The notes under the pieces are model-generated. The model was not told the origin of the DNA, did no database searches, and was given only the letters and a program-made list of their open reading frames with translations. A stretch of 64,000 bases of DNA, from the NCBI GenBank assembly GCA_018241405.1, contig JAFEDY010000007.1:82625-146624 (forward strand), in the 5' to 3' direction. The first letter of the stretch is position 1. Each line of letters opens with the position of its first letter. This document shows, piece by piece, positions 9,423 to 17,399 of this stretch. A program made the translations under genes and the position numbers. The stretch comes from Pseudomonadota bacterium. GTDB taxonomy: Bacteria; Pseudomonadota; Gammaproteobacteria; Burkholderiales; Burkholderiaceae_C.

Positions 9423-9465
9423 TCGGTCAGTCATTCAGGGAGGGAGCCCCTCCTACTGCTGCGAG

Positions 9466-9481
9466 GGTTTCACGTGAAACA
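9466..9481. other. parS centromere site 2
   Basis: GGTTTCACGTGAAACA matches parS at 15 of 16 positions of the TGTTTCACGTGAAACA consensus. It lies in the 127-base gap before mnmG, 70 bases ahead of the chosen start codon, so ParB spreading could cover the mnmG promoter. Confidence 0.9.
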
Positions 9482-9549
9482 TGGGCGCGCGACACGCGAT
9501 TGGCCAAAGATGGGAAAATTGCGGGTTTCCCCTGTCTGCGCCCAGTCCC

Positions 9550-11505
9550 ATGCTTTACCCCCAGGAATTTGATGTCATCGTCGTCGGTGGCGGCCATGCC
9601 GGCACCGAGGCTGCGCTAGCGTCCGCGCGCATGGGTTGCCAGACCCTGCTGCTGACCCACAACATCGAGACCCTGGGGCAGATGAGTTGCAACCCCAGCA
9701 TAGGCGGCATCGGCAAGGGCCACCTCGTGAAAGAGGTGGATGCGCTGGGCGGCGCCATGGCGCTGGCGACCGACGAGGGTGGGATTCAGTTCCGCATCCT
9801 GAACAGCAGCAAGGGCCCGGCCGTGCGCGCCACGCGCGCCCAGGCCGACCGCGTGCTGTACAAGGCTGCCATACGCCGCATGCTGGAGAATCAGCCCAAT
9901 CTGTGGCTGTTCCAGCAGGCGGTGGACGACCTGATGGTGGAGGGCGACCGCGTCGTCGGCGCGGTGACGCAGATCGGCCTCAAGTTTCGCGCGCGCGCCG
10001 TGGTGCTGACGGCCGGCACCTTCCTCGACGGCAAGATCCATGTGGGGCTGAACAACTACGCGGCCGGCCGGGCAGGGGACCCGCCCGCGGTGAGCCTCTC
10101 AAGCAGACTGAAGGAGCTGAAGCTGCCCCAGGGGCGGCTGAAGACCGGCACGCCGCCGCGCATCGACGGGCGCAGCATCGATTTTTCACAGTGCGAGGAG
10201 CAGCCCGGCGACGGCATGCCAGGCGGCGTGAACGAGGGGCAGCTGCCGGTATTCAGCTTCATGGGCCATGCCGCCATGCATCCGCGCCAGTTGCCTTGCT
10301 GGATCACGCACACCAACGCGCGCACGCACGAGATCATCCGCTCGGGCTTTGACCGCAGCCCCATGTTCACCGGCAAGATCGAGGGCGTGGGCCCGCGCTA
10401 TTGCCCCAGCGTGGAGGACAAGATCAACCGCTTTGCCGACAAGGAGAGCCACCAGATCTTCCTGGAGCCCGAGGGGCTGACCACGCACGAGTTCTACCCC
10501 AACGGCATCTCCACCAGCCTGCCGTTCGACATCCAGCTGGCGCTGGTGCGCAGCATGCGCGGACTGGAGAACGCGCACATCCTGCGCCCCGGCTACGCCA
10601 TCGAGTACGACTACTTCGACCCGCGCGCGCTCAAAAGCAGCTTCGAGACGCGGCAGATCCAGGGCCTTTTCTTCGCCGGCCAGATCAACGGCACCACGGG
10701 CTACGAGGAGGCCGCGGCCCAGGGCCTGTTCGCCGGCCTGAACGCGGCCCTGCAATGCCGCGGGCAGGCGCCCTGGCTGCCGCGACGCGACGAGGCCTAT
10801 CTGGGTGTGCTGGTGGACGACCTGGTGACCAAGGGTGTGACCGAGCCCTACCGCATGTTCACCAGCCGCGCCGAATTCCGCCTGCAGCTGCGCGAGGACA
10901 ACGCCGACATGCGCCTGACCGAGCAGGGGCGTCGCATGGGGCTGGTGGGCGACGCGCGCTGGGATGCGTTCAGCCGCAAACGCGATGCGGTTTCACGTGA
11001 AACCGAGCGCCTCAAGAGCACCTGGGTGAATCCGCGCATCCTGGCCGCGGCCGAGTCCGAGCGCGTCTTGGGCAAAGCCATTGAGCATGAGTACAAGCTG
11101 TTCGACCTGCTGCGCCGGCCCGATGTGAGCTATGAGGCGCTGATGAGCTTGGATGGCGGCAAGTACGCCAGCGGCGATGTTTCACGTGAAACCCTGGGCG
11201 CGCTGAGCACGCCCGTGATCGAGCAGGTGGAGATTGCCGCCAAGTATTCCGGCTATATAGACCGGCAGAGGGATGAGGTGCAGCGCGCCGCACACTACGA
11301 GCAGCTACGCCTGCCCGAGGAGCTGGACTACATGCAGGTGGCGGCGCTGTCCATCGAGGTGCGGCAGAAGCTGCAGAAGCACCGGCCCGAGACCCTGGGC
11401 CAGGCCTCGCGCATCTCGGGTGTGACGCCGGCGGCCATCTCGCTGCTGCTGGTGCATTTGAAGAAGGGTGGCTTCAAGGGCTTTGCCCTGGAGGTCGCGG
11501 CATGA
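9550..11505 (+). CDS. mnmG: tRNA uridine-5-carboxymethylaminomethyl modification enzyme MnmG (GidA)
   Basis: The start at 9550 gives 651 residues beginning [20 protein letters not shown], with the FAD-binding GGGHAG motif. An upstream ATG at 9481 would add 23 non-family residues. The conserved [27 protein letters not shown] and [13 protein letters not shown] blocks are all present. With MnmE it installs the cmnm5 modification on U34 of certain tRNAs. Two parS sites lie inside the frame (10989 and 11178), read as AVSRET and DVSRET. It overlaps rsmG by four bases. Confidence 0.97.
   Translation: MLYPQEFDVIVVGGGHAGTEAALASARMGCQTLLLTHNIETLGQMSCNPSIGGIGKGHLVKEVDALGGAMALATDEGGIQFRILNSSKGPAVRATRAQADRVLYKAAIRRMLENQPNLWLFQQAVDDLMVEGDRVVGAVTQIGLKFRARAVVLTAGTFLDGKIHVGLNNYAAGRAGDPPAVSLSSRLKELKLPQGRLKTGTPPRIDGRSIDFSQCEEQPGDGMPGGVNEGQLPVFSFMGHAAMHPRQLPCWITHTNARTHEIIRSGFDRSPMFTGKIEGVGPRYCPSVEDKINRFADKESHQIFLEPEGLTTHEFYPNGISTSLPFDIQLALVRSMRGLENAHILRPGYAIEYDYFDPRALKSSFETRQIQGLFFAGQINGTTGYEEAAAQGLFAGLNAALQCRGQAPWLPRRDEAYLGVLVDDLVTKGVTEPYRMFTSRAEFRLQLREDNADMRLTEQGRRMGLVGDARWDAFSRKRDAVSRETERLKSTWVNPRILAAAESERVLGKAIEHEYKLFDLLRRPDVSYEALMSLDGGKYASGDVSRETLGALSTPVIEQVEIAAKYSGYIDRQRDEVQRAAHYEQLRLPEELDYMQVAALSIEVRQKLQKHRPETLGQASRISGVTPAAISLLLVHLKKGGFKGFALEVAA
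10989..11004. other. parS centromere site 3 (inside mnmG)
   Basis: The core GTTTCACGTGAAAC is intact; only the two outermost bases depart from consensus. It is embedded in the mnmG frame and translated as Val-Ser-Arg-Glu-Thr. Confidence 0.88.
11178..11193. other. parS centromere site 4 (inside mnmG)
   Basis: TGTTTCACGTGAAACC matches consensus at 15 of 16 positions, 189 bases after site 3 and in the same mnmG reading phase (again Val-Ser-Arg-Glu-Thr). Confidence 0.9.
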
Positions 11506-12155
11506 CGGCGGCACTGGCCGAGCGGCTGCGTGCCGGGGTGCAGGCTCTGGGCCTGGTGCTTGATGACGCGCAGATCACGCGCCTGCTGGACTTCCAGAAC
11601 CTGCTGCAGAAGTGGAACAAGGTCTACAACCTGACGGCCGTGCGCAACCCAGAGGAGATGCTCACCCACCACCTGCTCGACAGCCTGGCAGCCGTGGCGC
11701 CGCTCCAGCGCTATCTGGCGCAGCAGGGTGGGGCTGGGCGGCGCCTGCTGGATGTGGGCAGTGGCGGCGGCCTGCCGGGTGTGGTGTTCGCCATCTGCTG
11801 CCCCGAGCTTCAAATCTCCTGCGTGGACACCGTGGCCAAGAAGGCGGCCTTCATCCAGCAGGCGGCGGCTGCGCTGGGCCTGAAGTACCTGCACGGCATC
11901 CATGCACGGGTCGAGACGCTGCCCGGCCCGTTCGATGTGATCAGCTGCCGCGCCTTTGCCGCGCTGGCCGACTTCACGACCTGGTCGCGCCAGGCTTTGG
12001 CGCCGCAGGGCGTGTGGCTGGCCATGAAGGGCAGGCATCCGCAGGACGAGATTGCCGCGTTGCCCGCAGATGTGCAGGTGTTTCACGTGGAACAGCTGGC
12101 CGTGCCCGGTCTGGATGCCGAGCGCTGCATCTGCTGGATGCGGCCCGTGGCTTAA
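11502..12155 (+). CDS. rsmG: 16S rRNA (guanine-527-N7)-methyltransferase RsmG (GidB)
   Basis: This 217-residue protein overlaps the mnmG stop by ATGA. It has the RsmG N-terminal helix region with [10 protein letters not shown] and LDSLA, then the SAM-binding motif [12 protein letters not shown] near residue 82, followed by [13 protein letters not shown] and SCRAFAAL. It methylates G527 of 16S rRNA. A parS site lies in the 3' part of the frame (read as VFHVEQ). Translational coupling to mnmG is likely from the overlap. Confidence 0.96.
   Translation: MTAALAERLRAGVQALGLVLDDAQITRLLDFQNLLQKWNKVYNLTAVRNPEEMLTHHLLDSLAAVAPLQRYLAQQGGAGRRLLDVGSGGGLPGVVFAICCPELQISCVDTVAKKAAFIQQAAAALGLKYLHGIHARVETLPGPFDVISCRAFAALADFTTWSRQALAPQGVWLAMKGRHPQDEIAALPADVQVFHVEQLAVPGLDAERCICWMRPVA
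12079..12094. other. parS centromere site 5 (inside rsmG)
   Basis: TGTTTCACGTGGAACA matches the parS consensus with the permitted change in one arm. It lies in the rsmG frame and is the member of the cluster nearest to parA. Confidence 0.88.
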
Positions 12156-12191
12156 ACTCGGGCCTCCCTCCTTCGCTTCGCAAGGCTCCCC

Positions 12192-12806
12192 ATGTTCGGC
12201 ATTGCTGATTACGGCGCATTCGTCGCCGCCATCGTGTTGTTTCTGGCCATTCCCGGGCCGGGCAACCTGGCGCTCATCACCTCCACCGGCAAGGGTGGGG
12301 TGCGCGCCGGCATGGCCGCCTGCCTGGGCGTGATCGCCGCCGACCAGGTGCTGATGTGGGCCGCCGTGGCGGGCGTGGCCGGCCTGTTGGCCACCTACCC
12401 GGCGGCCTTCCATGCCGTGCAGTGGCTGGGCGCCGCCTACCTGGGCTGGATGGGCTGGAAGATGCTTACGGCCAAGCCGGGCGACGCGCCCGTGCTGCAT
12501 ATCGAGCCGCGCCATTACTTTCGCCAGGGCGCGGTGATCACGCTGCTCAACCCCAAGGCCATCGTGTTCTACATGGCCTTCTTCCCGCTGTTCGTGAACC
12601 CGGCCACGCACCGCGGCCTGGTCACCTTTGCCGCCATGGCGGCGACCATCGCCGCGCTGACCTTTCTGTACGGCCTGGTCGTGGTGCTGCTCACCCATCA
12701 CCTGGCCGAGCGCATGCGCGCCAACCCCAAGGTGGTGCGTGTGCTGGAAAAGACCGCGGGCACCTTCCTCATCGGCTTCGGCATCAAGCTGGCCATCTCG
12801 AAATAA
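12192..12806 (+). CDS. LysE/RhtB-family amino acid exporter
   Basis: This 204-residue membrane protein has the family signature IPGPGNLALITSTGKGGVRAG near residue 20 and about six hydrophobic helices (residues 5-25, 40-65, 70-88, 120-140, 147-172, 184-202). The PGP motif and the paired re-entrant regions are conserved. The family exports amino acids or their analogues; which one cannot be read here. It sits between rsmG and parA on the same strand and ends three bases before the parA start, so it probably shares their transcript. Confidence 0.88.
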   Translation: MFGIADYGAFVAAIVLFLAIPGPGNLALITSTGKGGVRAGMAACLGVIAADQVLMWAAVAGVAGLLATYPAAFHAVQWLGAAYLGWMGWKMLTAKPGDAPVLHIEPRHYFRQGAVITLLNPKAIVFYMAFFPLFVNPATHRGLVTFAAMAATIAALTFLYGLVVVLLTHHLAERMRANPKVVRVLEKTAGTFLIGFGIKLAISK

Positions 12807-12809
12807 CAC

Positions 12810-13580
12810 ATGGCCAAGATTTTCTGCATTGCCAACCAGAAGGGCGGCGTCGGCAAGACCACCACCGCCGTCAACCTCGCCGCGGGCCTGGCAAAGATCG
12901 GCCAGCGCGTGCTGCTCGTGGACCTGGACCCGCAGGGCAATGCCACCATGGGCTCGGGCGTGGACAAGCGCGCGCTGGAGCTGTCCGTCTACGACGTGCT
13001 GCTCGAATCCGCCTCGGTCAAGGAGGCCGCCGTGCCCGCCGAGCAATGCGGCTACCACGTGCTCGGCGCCAACCGCGAGCTGGCCGGCGCCGAGGTCGAG
13101 CTGGTGCCGCTGGAGCAGCGCGAGCGCCGCCTGAAGGCGGCCCTCGCCGAGGTGGACAAGGATTACGACTTCGTGCTCATCGACTGCCCGCCGTCGCTCT
13201 CCATGCTGACCCTGAATGGTCTGTGCAGCGCACATGGCGTCATCGTGCCCATGCAGTGCGAATACTTCGCGCTGGAGGGCCTGACCGACCTGGTCAACAC
13301 CATCAAGCAGGTGCACGCCAACCTGAACCGTGAGCTGCAGATCATCGGCCTGCTGCGCGTCATGTTCGACCCGCGCATCACGCTGCAAAGCCAGGTCAGC
13401 GCCCAGCTCAAGGACCACTTTGGCGACAAGGTGTTCAACACCGTGATCCCGCGCAACGTGCGCCTGGCCGAGGCACCCAGCTACGGCCTGCCCGGCGTGG
13501 TGTTCGACCCGTCGGCCAAGGGCAGCCAGGCCTTCCTGGAGTTTGCACGCGAGATGGTGGAACGTATTAAAAGCATGTAA
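12810..13580 (+). CDS. parA: Chromosome-partitioning ATPase ParA (Soj)
   Basis: This 256-residue ATPase starts MAKIFCIANQKGGVGKTTT, with the deviant Walker A lysine pair (KGGVGKTT), the Walker A' region LLVDLDPQGNAT and Walker B IDCPPSLSMLT. It is chromosomal-type because it lacks the N-terminal DNA-binding domain of plasmid ParA proteins. It drives separation of replicated origins together with ParB and parS. The last residues (RIKSM) and the stop overlap a copy of the dispersed repeat. A small hydrolase gene separates it from parB. Confidence 0.96.
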   Translation: MAKIFCIANQKGGVGKTTTAVNLAAGLAKIGQRVLLVDLDPQGNATMGSGVDKRALELSVYDVLLESASVKEAAVPAEQCGYHVLGANRELAGAEVELVPLEQRERRLKAALAEVDKDYDFVLIDCPPSLSMLTLNGLCSAHGVIVPMQCEYFALEGLTDLVNTIKQVHANLNRELQIIGLLRVMFDPRITLQSQVSAQLKDHFGDKVFNTVIPRNVRLAEAPSYGLPGVVFDPSAKGSQAFLEFAREMVERIKSM

Positions 13581-13632
13581 AAGTGCCATTTCCGCTTATA
13601 CAGCAAGCGCTAGAAGCTACGAAAATAATAGT
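13566..13632. repeat. Dispersed intergenic repeat, copy B (end of parA)
   Basis: In reverse orientation it contains TAGCGCTTGCTGTATAAGCG flanked by T-rich ends, matching copy G at 37.9 kb almost exactly through this core. It includes the parA stop codon and fills the gap to the next gene. Confidence 0.8.
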
Positions 13633-13634
13633 AA

Positions 13635-14177
13635 ATGAGCCCCGCCAACATCCTCCTCCTGCCCGGCTGGCAGAACTCCGGCCCCGGCCATTGGCAGACC
13701 GAGTGGGAGCGCCTGCACGGTGACCAGCGGGTAGAGCAGCATGACTGGATGCGTCCGCTGCGCGGCGACTGGAGCGCGCGGCTGGAGGACGTCGTGGCCG
13801 ACGCGCCCGGCCCGGTGCTGCTGGCCGCGCACAGCCTGGGCTGCATCCTCGCCGCCTGGTGGGCCACGCATACGCGCCACGCGCGCAAGGTGGCGGGCGC
13901 GCTGCTGGTGGCGCCGGGCGACGTGGAGCGCCCGGACGTGGCGGCGCAGATACCCGGCTGGGCACCCATTGCGCGTCAGCCGCTGCCCTTTCCCGCCGCG
14001 CTGGTGGGTAGCCAGAACGACCCGTACTGCAGCCTGGAGGGCGCACGCGCCATGGCGCAGGACTGGGGGGCGCGCTTTGTGGACGTGGGCAATCGCGGCC
14101 ACGTCAACGCCGAATCGGGCCTGGGTGACTGGCCCGAGGGCAGGGCGCTGTTGTACTCATTGATGAACAAGGATTGA
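13635..14177 (+). CDS. RBBP9/YdeN-family serine hydrolase
   Basis: This 180-residue alpha/beta hydrolase starts with the family-typical ILLLPGWQNSGPGHWQTEWE, has the nucleophile elbow AHSLG (Ser at about residue 65), and carries the acid and His positions in SQNDPYCS and NRGHVNAES. Members are compact serine hydrolases with poorly known substrates. It starts within the repeat-containing gap after parA and ends inside the parB start region, so it is embedded in the par operon. Its link to segregation, if any, is unknown. Confidence 0.85.
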   Translation: MSPANILLLPGWQNSGPGHWQTEWERLHGDQRVEQHDWMRPLRGDWSARLEDVVADAPGPVLLAAHSLGCILAAWWATHTRHARKVAGALLVAPGDVERPDVAAQIPGWAPIARQPLPFPAALVGSQNDPYCSLEGARAMAQDWGARFVDVGNRGHVNAESGLGDWPEGRALLYSLMNKD

Positions 14178-14182
14178 ACGAC

Positions 14183-15100
14183 ATGGTCACCAAGAAACCC
14201 AAGGGCCTGGGCCGCGGCCTGGAGGCCCTGCTGGGCCCCAAGGTCACCGAGAAAGTGGAGCAGGCCGAGGCTGCGGCCCAGGGCCTGCCCAGCAGCTTGA
14301 TGCTCGATCAGCTGGTGCCCGGCGTCTACCAGCCACGCACGCGCATGGACGAGGGCGCGCTGTACGAGCTGGCCGAATCCATCAAGGCCCAGGGCATCAT
14401 GCAGCCCATCCTGGTGCGCCGCCTGGCGGGCGGCGAGCATGCGGGCAAGTACGAAATCATCGCCGGCGAGCGGCGCTTCCGTGCTTCGCGCCTGGCGGGG
14501 CTGGACAGCGTGCCGGTGCTGGTGCGCGATGTGCCCGACGAGTCGGCAGCCGCCATGGCCCTCATCGAGAACATCCAGCGCGAGGACCTGAATCCCCTCG
14601 AAGAGGCCCATGGCCTGCAGCGTCTGATCAGGGAATTCGGCCTCACGCACGAGCAGGCGGCCCAGGCCGTGGGCCGCTCGCGCAGCGCGGCCAGCAACCT
14701 GCTGCGCCTCTTGAACCTGGCCGATCCGGTGCAGACCATGCTCATGGCCGGCGACATCGACATGGGCCATGCGCGCGCGCTGCTGGCGCTCGATCGCGCC
14801 ACGCAGATCACGGCCGGCAATCAGATCGCGGCCAAGAAGCTGTCGGTGCGCGAGGCCGAGGGACTGGTCAAGAAGCTGGGCGCCGAGTTCAACCTGACGC
14901 CGCAAGCGCCCAAGAAGGACAAGTCGCGCGACATCAAGCGCATCGAGGAGGAGCTGTCCGACCTGCTCATGGCCGAGGTGGAGGTGCGCGTGAAAAGGCG
15001 CGTCAAGCGGGGCAGCCGCGTCGAGGAAATGGGCGAGCTGGCGATAGAGTTCGGCTCGCTGGAGGCGCTCAACGGCCTCATCGAGCGCCTGCGCGGCTGA
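14183..15100 (+). CDS. parB: Chromosome-partitioning protein ParB (Spo0J)
   Basis: The ATG at 14183 yields 305 residues beginning MVTKKPKGLGRGLEALLG, the usual ParB opening; a TTG nine bases earlier is possible. The CTP-binding domain shows the QPILVRR box and GERRFRAS; the DNA-binding helix-turn-helix (LTHEQAAQAVGRSRSAASNL) recognises parS, and a C-terminal dimerisation region follows. It loads at parS as a CTP-dependent sliding clamp. Five parS sites lie 2-7 kb upstream in this window, completing the system with parA. Confidence 0.96.
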   Translation: MVTKKPKGLGRGLEALLGPKVTEKVEQAEAAAQGLPSSLMLDQLVPGVYQPRTRMDEGALYELAESIKAQGIMQPILVRRLAGGEHAGKYEIIAGERRFRASRLAGLDSVPVLVRDVPDESAAAMALIENIQREDLNPLEEAHGLQRLIREFGLTHEQAAQAVGRSRSAASNLLRLLNLADPVQTMLMAGDIDMGHARALLALDRATQITAGNQIAAKKLSVREAEGLVKKLGAEFNLTPQAPKKDKSRDIKRIEEELSDLLMAEVEVRVKRRVKRGSRVEEMGELAIEFGSLEALNGLIERLRG

Positions 15101-15114
15101 AGATCGCGCGGCCC

Positions 15115-15894
15115 ATGCGTCTGCCCTGGCCGCTGCCAGCCTTGCTCGCCTGGGGCGCTGCATGGGCACTGTATCTTGTGCTGCAGCCACATGGGGGCGC
15201 ACCGGCGGCGCTGCTGGGCGCCACGGGCGTCGGCGTGCTGGCCAGTCTGTGGGGGCAGGGCTGGTGGCGCCGGCTATGGATTGCGCTGGGCTTTCCACTG
15301 TCGCTGGTGCTCACGGGCGCGGCAACGTTGCCGGCCTGGGCGTGGCTGCTGCCGCTGGCCGTGCTGCTGCTGGTCTATCCGCTGAACGCCTGGCGCGATG
15401 CGCCTTTGTTTCCCACGCCGCGCGGCGCGCTGCGCGGGCTCGACGCCCTGGCGCCGCTGCCGCCGGGCGCGGCCGTGCTCGACGCGGGTTGCGGCCTGGG
15501 CGATGGCTTGCTGGCGCTGCGCACCGCCTATCCCCTGGCGCGGTTGCGCGGGCTGGAATGGAGCTGGCCGCTGGCCCTGCTGTGCCGCCTGCGCTGCCCC
15601 TGGGCAGAGGTGCGGCGTGGCGACATCTGGGCGGCCGGCTGGGGTGCCTATCAGATGGTGTACCTGTTCCAGCGGCCCGAGAGCATGGCGCGCGCAGCCG
15701 CCAAGGCGCAGGCCGAGATGGCTCCTGGCAGCTGGCTGGTCAGCCTGGCCTTTGAGGTACCGGGCCTGGCGGCCTGCGCGCAGCTGCCCGGGTTTGCCGG
15801 CCAGGGGGTGTGGATCTACCGCCTGGGCCGTGTTGGTACCGAGCCGGCCGATGGCACGACGAAAGGTGCAACAGCCGCGCGCGCAACGCTATGA
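15115..15894 (+). CDS. Membrane-anchored class I SAM-dependent methyltransferase
   Basis: This 259-residue protein has about three or four hydrophobic helices in its first ~95 residues, then a soluble domain with AVLDAGCGLGDGLLAL (SAM motif I, residues 121-136), LRGLEWSWPLALLCRLR (motif II region) and RGDIWAA. The domain resembles class I methyltransferases, but the membrane-anchored arrangement is unusual. It starts 14 bases after parB, so it is likely co-transcribed with the segregation genes. The substrate is unknown; a lipid or membrane protein is plausible from topology only. Confidence 0.75.
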   Translation: MRLPWPLPALLAWGAAWALYLVLQPHGGAPAALLGATGVGVLASLWGQGWWRRLWIALGFPLSLVLTGAATLPAWAWLLPLAVLLLVYPLNAWRDAPLFPTPRGALRGLDALAPLPPGAAVLDAGCGLGDGLLALRTAYPLARLRGLEWSWPLALLCRLRCPWAEVRRGDIWAAGWGAYQMVYLFQRPESMARAAAKAQAEMAPGSWLVSLAFEVPGLAACAQLPGFAGQGVWIYRLGRVGTEPADGTTKGATAARATL

Positions 15895-15958
15895 TTTCGC
15901 AGGGCTCCATACCGCAAGGCCCTTCCAACCATTCATCGTGAGAGAGGAAACAAACACC

Positions 15959-16999
15959 ATGTCCCGCAAAACACTGCCGTTGCTCGCGACCGTCTGCGCC
16001 GTTGTCGCCCTTGCAGGCTGCGAAACCACCAATATGAAGATGGGTAGCCAGGACGCCAAGACCGTGGCCACGGGCGCGGCAGCGGGCGGCAATGCCGCCA
16101 ATGCGAGCGGCCAGCTCGAACGCTGCCAATCGCCGCTGGGCACGGTGTCGCTGGTCGAGAACCAGGACGCGGGCTGGTACACCATTTTGCGCAACGAATA
16201 CAAGCTGCCGCCCACGGCCAACCTGCTGCGCCTGCTGATCCAGCAGTCCAATTGCTTCGTCGTCGTGGAGCGCGGCGCGGCTGGCATGCGTGCCATGGAC
16301 CGCGAGCGCCAGCTCATGGGTTCGGGCGAGATGCGCGGTGGCAGCAACTTCGGCAAGGGCCAGATGGTGGCCTCCGACTATGGCATGTCGCCCGAAATCA
16401 TCTTCAGCAACAACGATGCGGGCGGCATCGGCGGCGCGCTGGGCGGGCTCATCGGCGGCGGCCGTGGCACGGCTCTGGCGGCACTGGGCGGCAGCATGAA
16501 AACACGCGAGGCCAGCGCCATGCTGACCCTGGTGGACAACCGCTCGGGCGTGCAGGTGGCGGCCTCCGAGGGCAGCGCCTCCAAGAGCGACTTTGCCGGC
16601 TTTGGCGGCATCTTTGGCGGCGGCGGGGGGGGCGCGCTGGGCGGCTACCAGAACACGGCCCAGGGCAAGGTGATCACCGCGGCGTTCATGGACGCCTACA
16701 ACCAGATGGTCGTCGCGCTGCGCAACTACAAGGCGCAAGGCGTGCAGGGCCAGGGCCTGGGCGGCGGCGGCAAGCTGGGGGTGGACGGCGGCGTCGCCCC
16801 GTCGCAAACCAAGGCCGGTGCAGCCATGTCGATGCGCGAGGCGCAGGAGCGCCTGAACGGCCTGGGCTACAACGTGGGCACGCCGGACGGATCTGCCGGC
16901 CCCCGGACGGTCAAGGCGCTGCGCGACTTCCAGCAGCAGCAAGGCCTGCCCGTGACGGGGCGCCTGGACACGGCCACGGCCGGAGCGCTGTCGCGCTGA
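15959..16999 (+). CDS. CsgG/HfaB-like lipoprotein with C-terminal peptidoglycan-binding domain
   Basis: This 346-residue product starts MSRKTLPLLATVCAVVALAGC: a lipoprotein signal with lipobox ALAGC, preceded by a GAGAGGAAAC ribosome site. The middle resembles CsgG/HfaB proteins (LLIQQSNCFVVVERG, then a Gly-rich pair of segments and a TREASAMLTLVDNRSGVQV stretch), which assemble outer membrane secretion pores. The last ~65 residues form a PG_binding_1 repeat (AQERLNGLGYNVGTPDG to GRLDTATAGAL). It is therefore likely anchored in the outer membrane and touching peptidoglycan. No curli or holdfast genes are nearby. Confidence 0.82.
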   Translation: MSRKTLPLLATVCAVVALAGCETTNMKMGSQDAKTVATGAAAGGNAANASGQLERCQSPLGTVSLVENQDAGWYTILRNEYKLPPTANLLRLLIQQSNCFVVVERGAAGMRAMDRERQLMGSGEMRGGSNFGKGQMVASDYGMSPEIIFSNNDAGGIGGALGGLIGGGRGTALAALGGSMKTREASAMLTLVDNRSGVQVAASEGSASKSDFAGFGGIFGGGGGGALGGYQNTAQGKVITAAFMDAYNQMVVALRNYKAQGVQGQGLGGGGKLGVDGGVAPSQTKAGAAMSMREAQERLNGLGYNVGTPDGSAGPRTVKALRDFQQQQGLPVTGRLDTATAGALSR

Positions 17000-17072
17000 G
17001 CAGGCGGCCGTACCCCGGAGAGCCTGGGCCGAGGCTGCGCACCGGCCCGCTCTCTGGATAGGGGGACGACCC

Positions 17073-17399
17073 CTACTTCATGCGGCTGGCGCGGCTCACG
17101 TACAGCGCCAGGGCAGCGATGTCGTCGGCGCTGAGCACATCCTTGAACGAGGGCATGGCGCCTACGCCGTTTTGCACGGCACGCGCCACGCGCGCCGCGT
17201 CGGGCTGCAGCTCGTCGAGCACCGGGCCGATGGCGCCCTCGGCCCCTGCATCCCTGAGCGTGTGGCACAGCGCACAGGCAGGCGTGGCGGTGGCGAACAG
17301 TGCCTTGCCGCGGGCCATCTGGGCGGCCTCGTCGGCCTGGGCCGGCCCTGCCAGGCACAGGGCGGCCAGGGCGGCCAGGAGTGACTTGTCCGTGCCCAC
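17073..17399 (-). CDS. sorB: Sulfite dehydrogenase cytochrome c subunit (SorB-like)
   Basis: This 108-residue periplasmic cytochrome has a signal peptide ending around AGPAQA, one CALCH haem-binding motif at about residue 42, and a distal Met in GAMPSFKD as second ligand. It opens with GTG immediately after the stop codon of the sulfite oxidase gene, so the pair is translationally linked. SorB takes electrons from SorA and passes them to the respiratory chain. The assignment as SorB rests mainly on this adjacency. Confidence 0.85.
   Translation of the reverse strand: MGTDKSLLAALAALCLAGPAQADEAAQMARGKALFATATPACALCHTLRDAGAEGAIGPVLDELQPDAARVARAVQNGVGAMPSFKDVLSADDIAALALYVSRASRMK

Noticed and set aside
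11328..13589. A 753-residue open frame on the minus strand over rsmG, lysE and parA
   Set aside because: It opposes well-recognised genes and has no recognisable domain; composition is that of a shadow frame.
17015..17057. Hairpin CCGGAGAGC/GCTCTCTGG between the CsgG-like gene and sorB
   Set aside because: A 9 bp stem with one mismatch and a 25-base loop but no T-tract on either strand; weak evidence for a bidirectional terminator.
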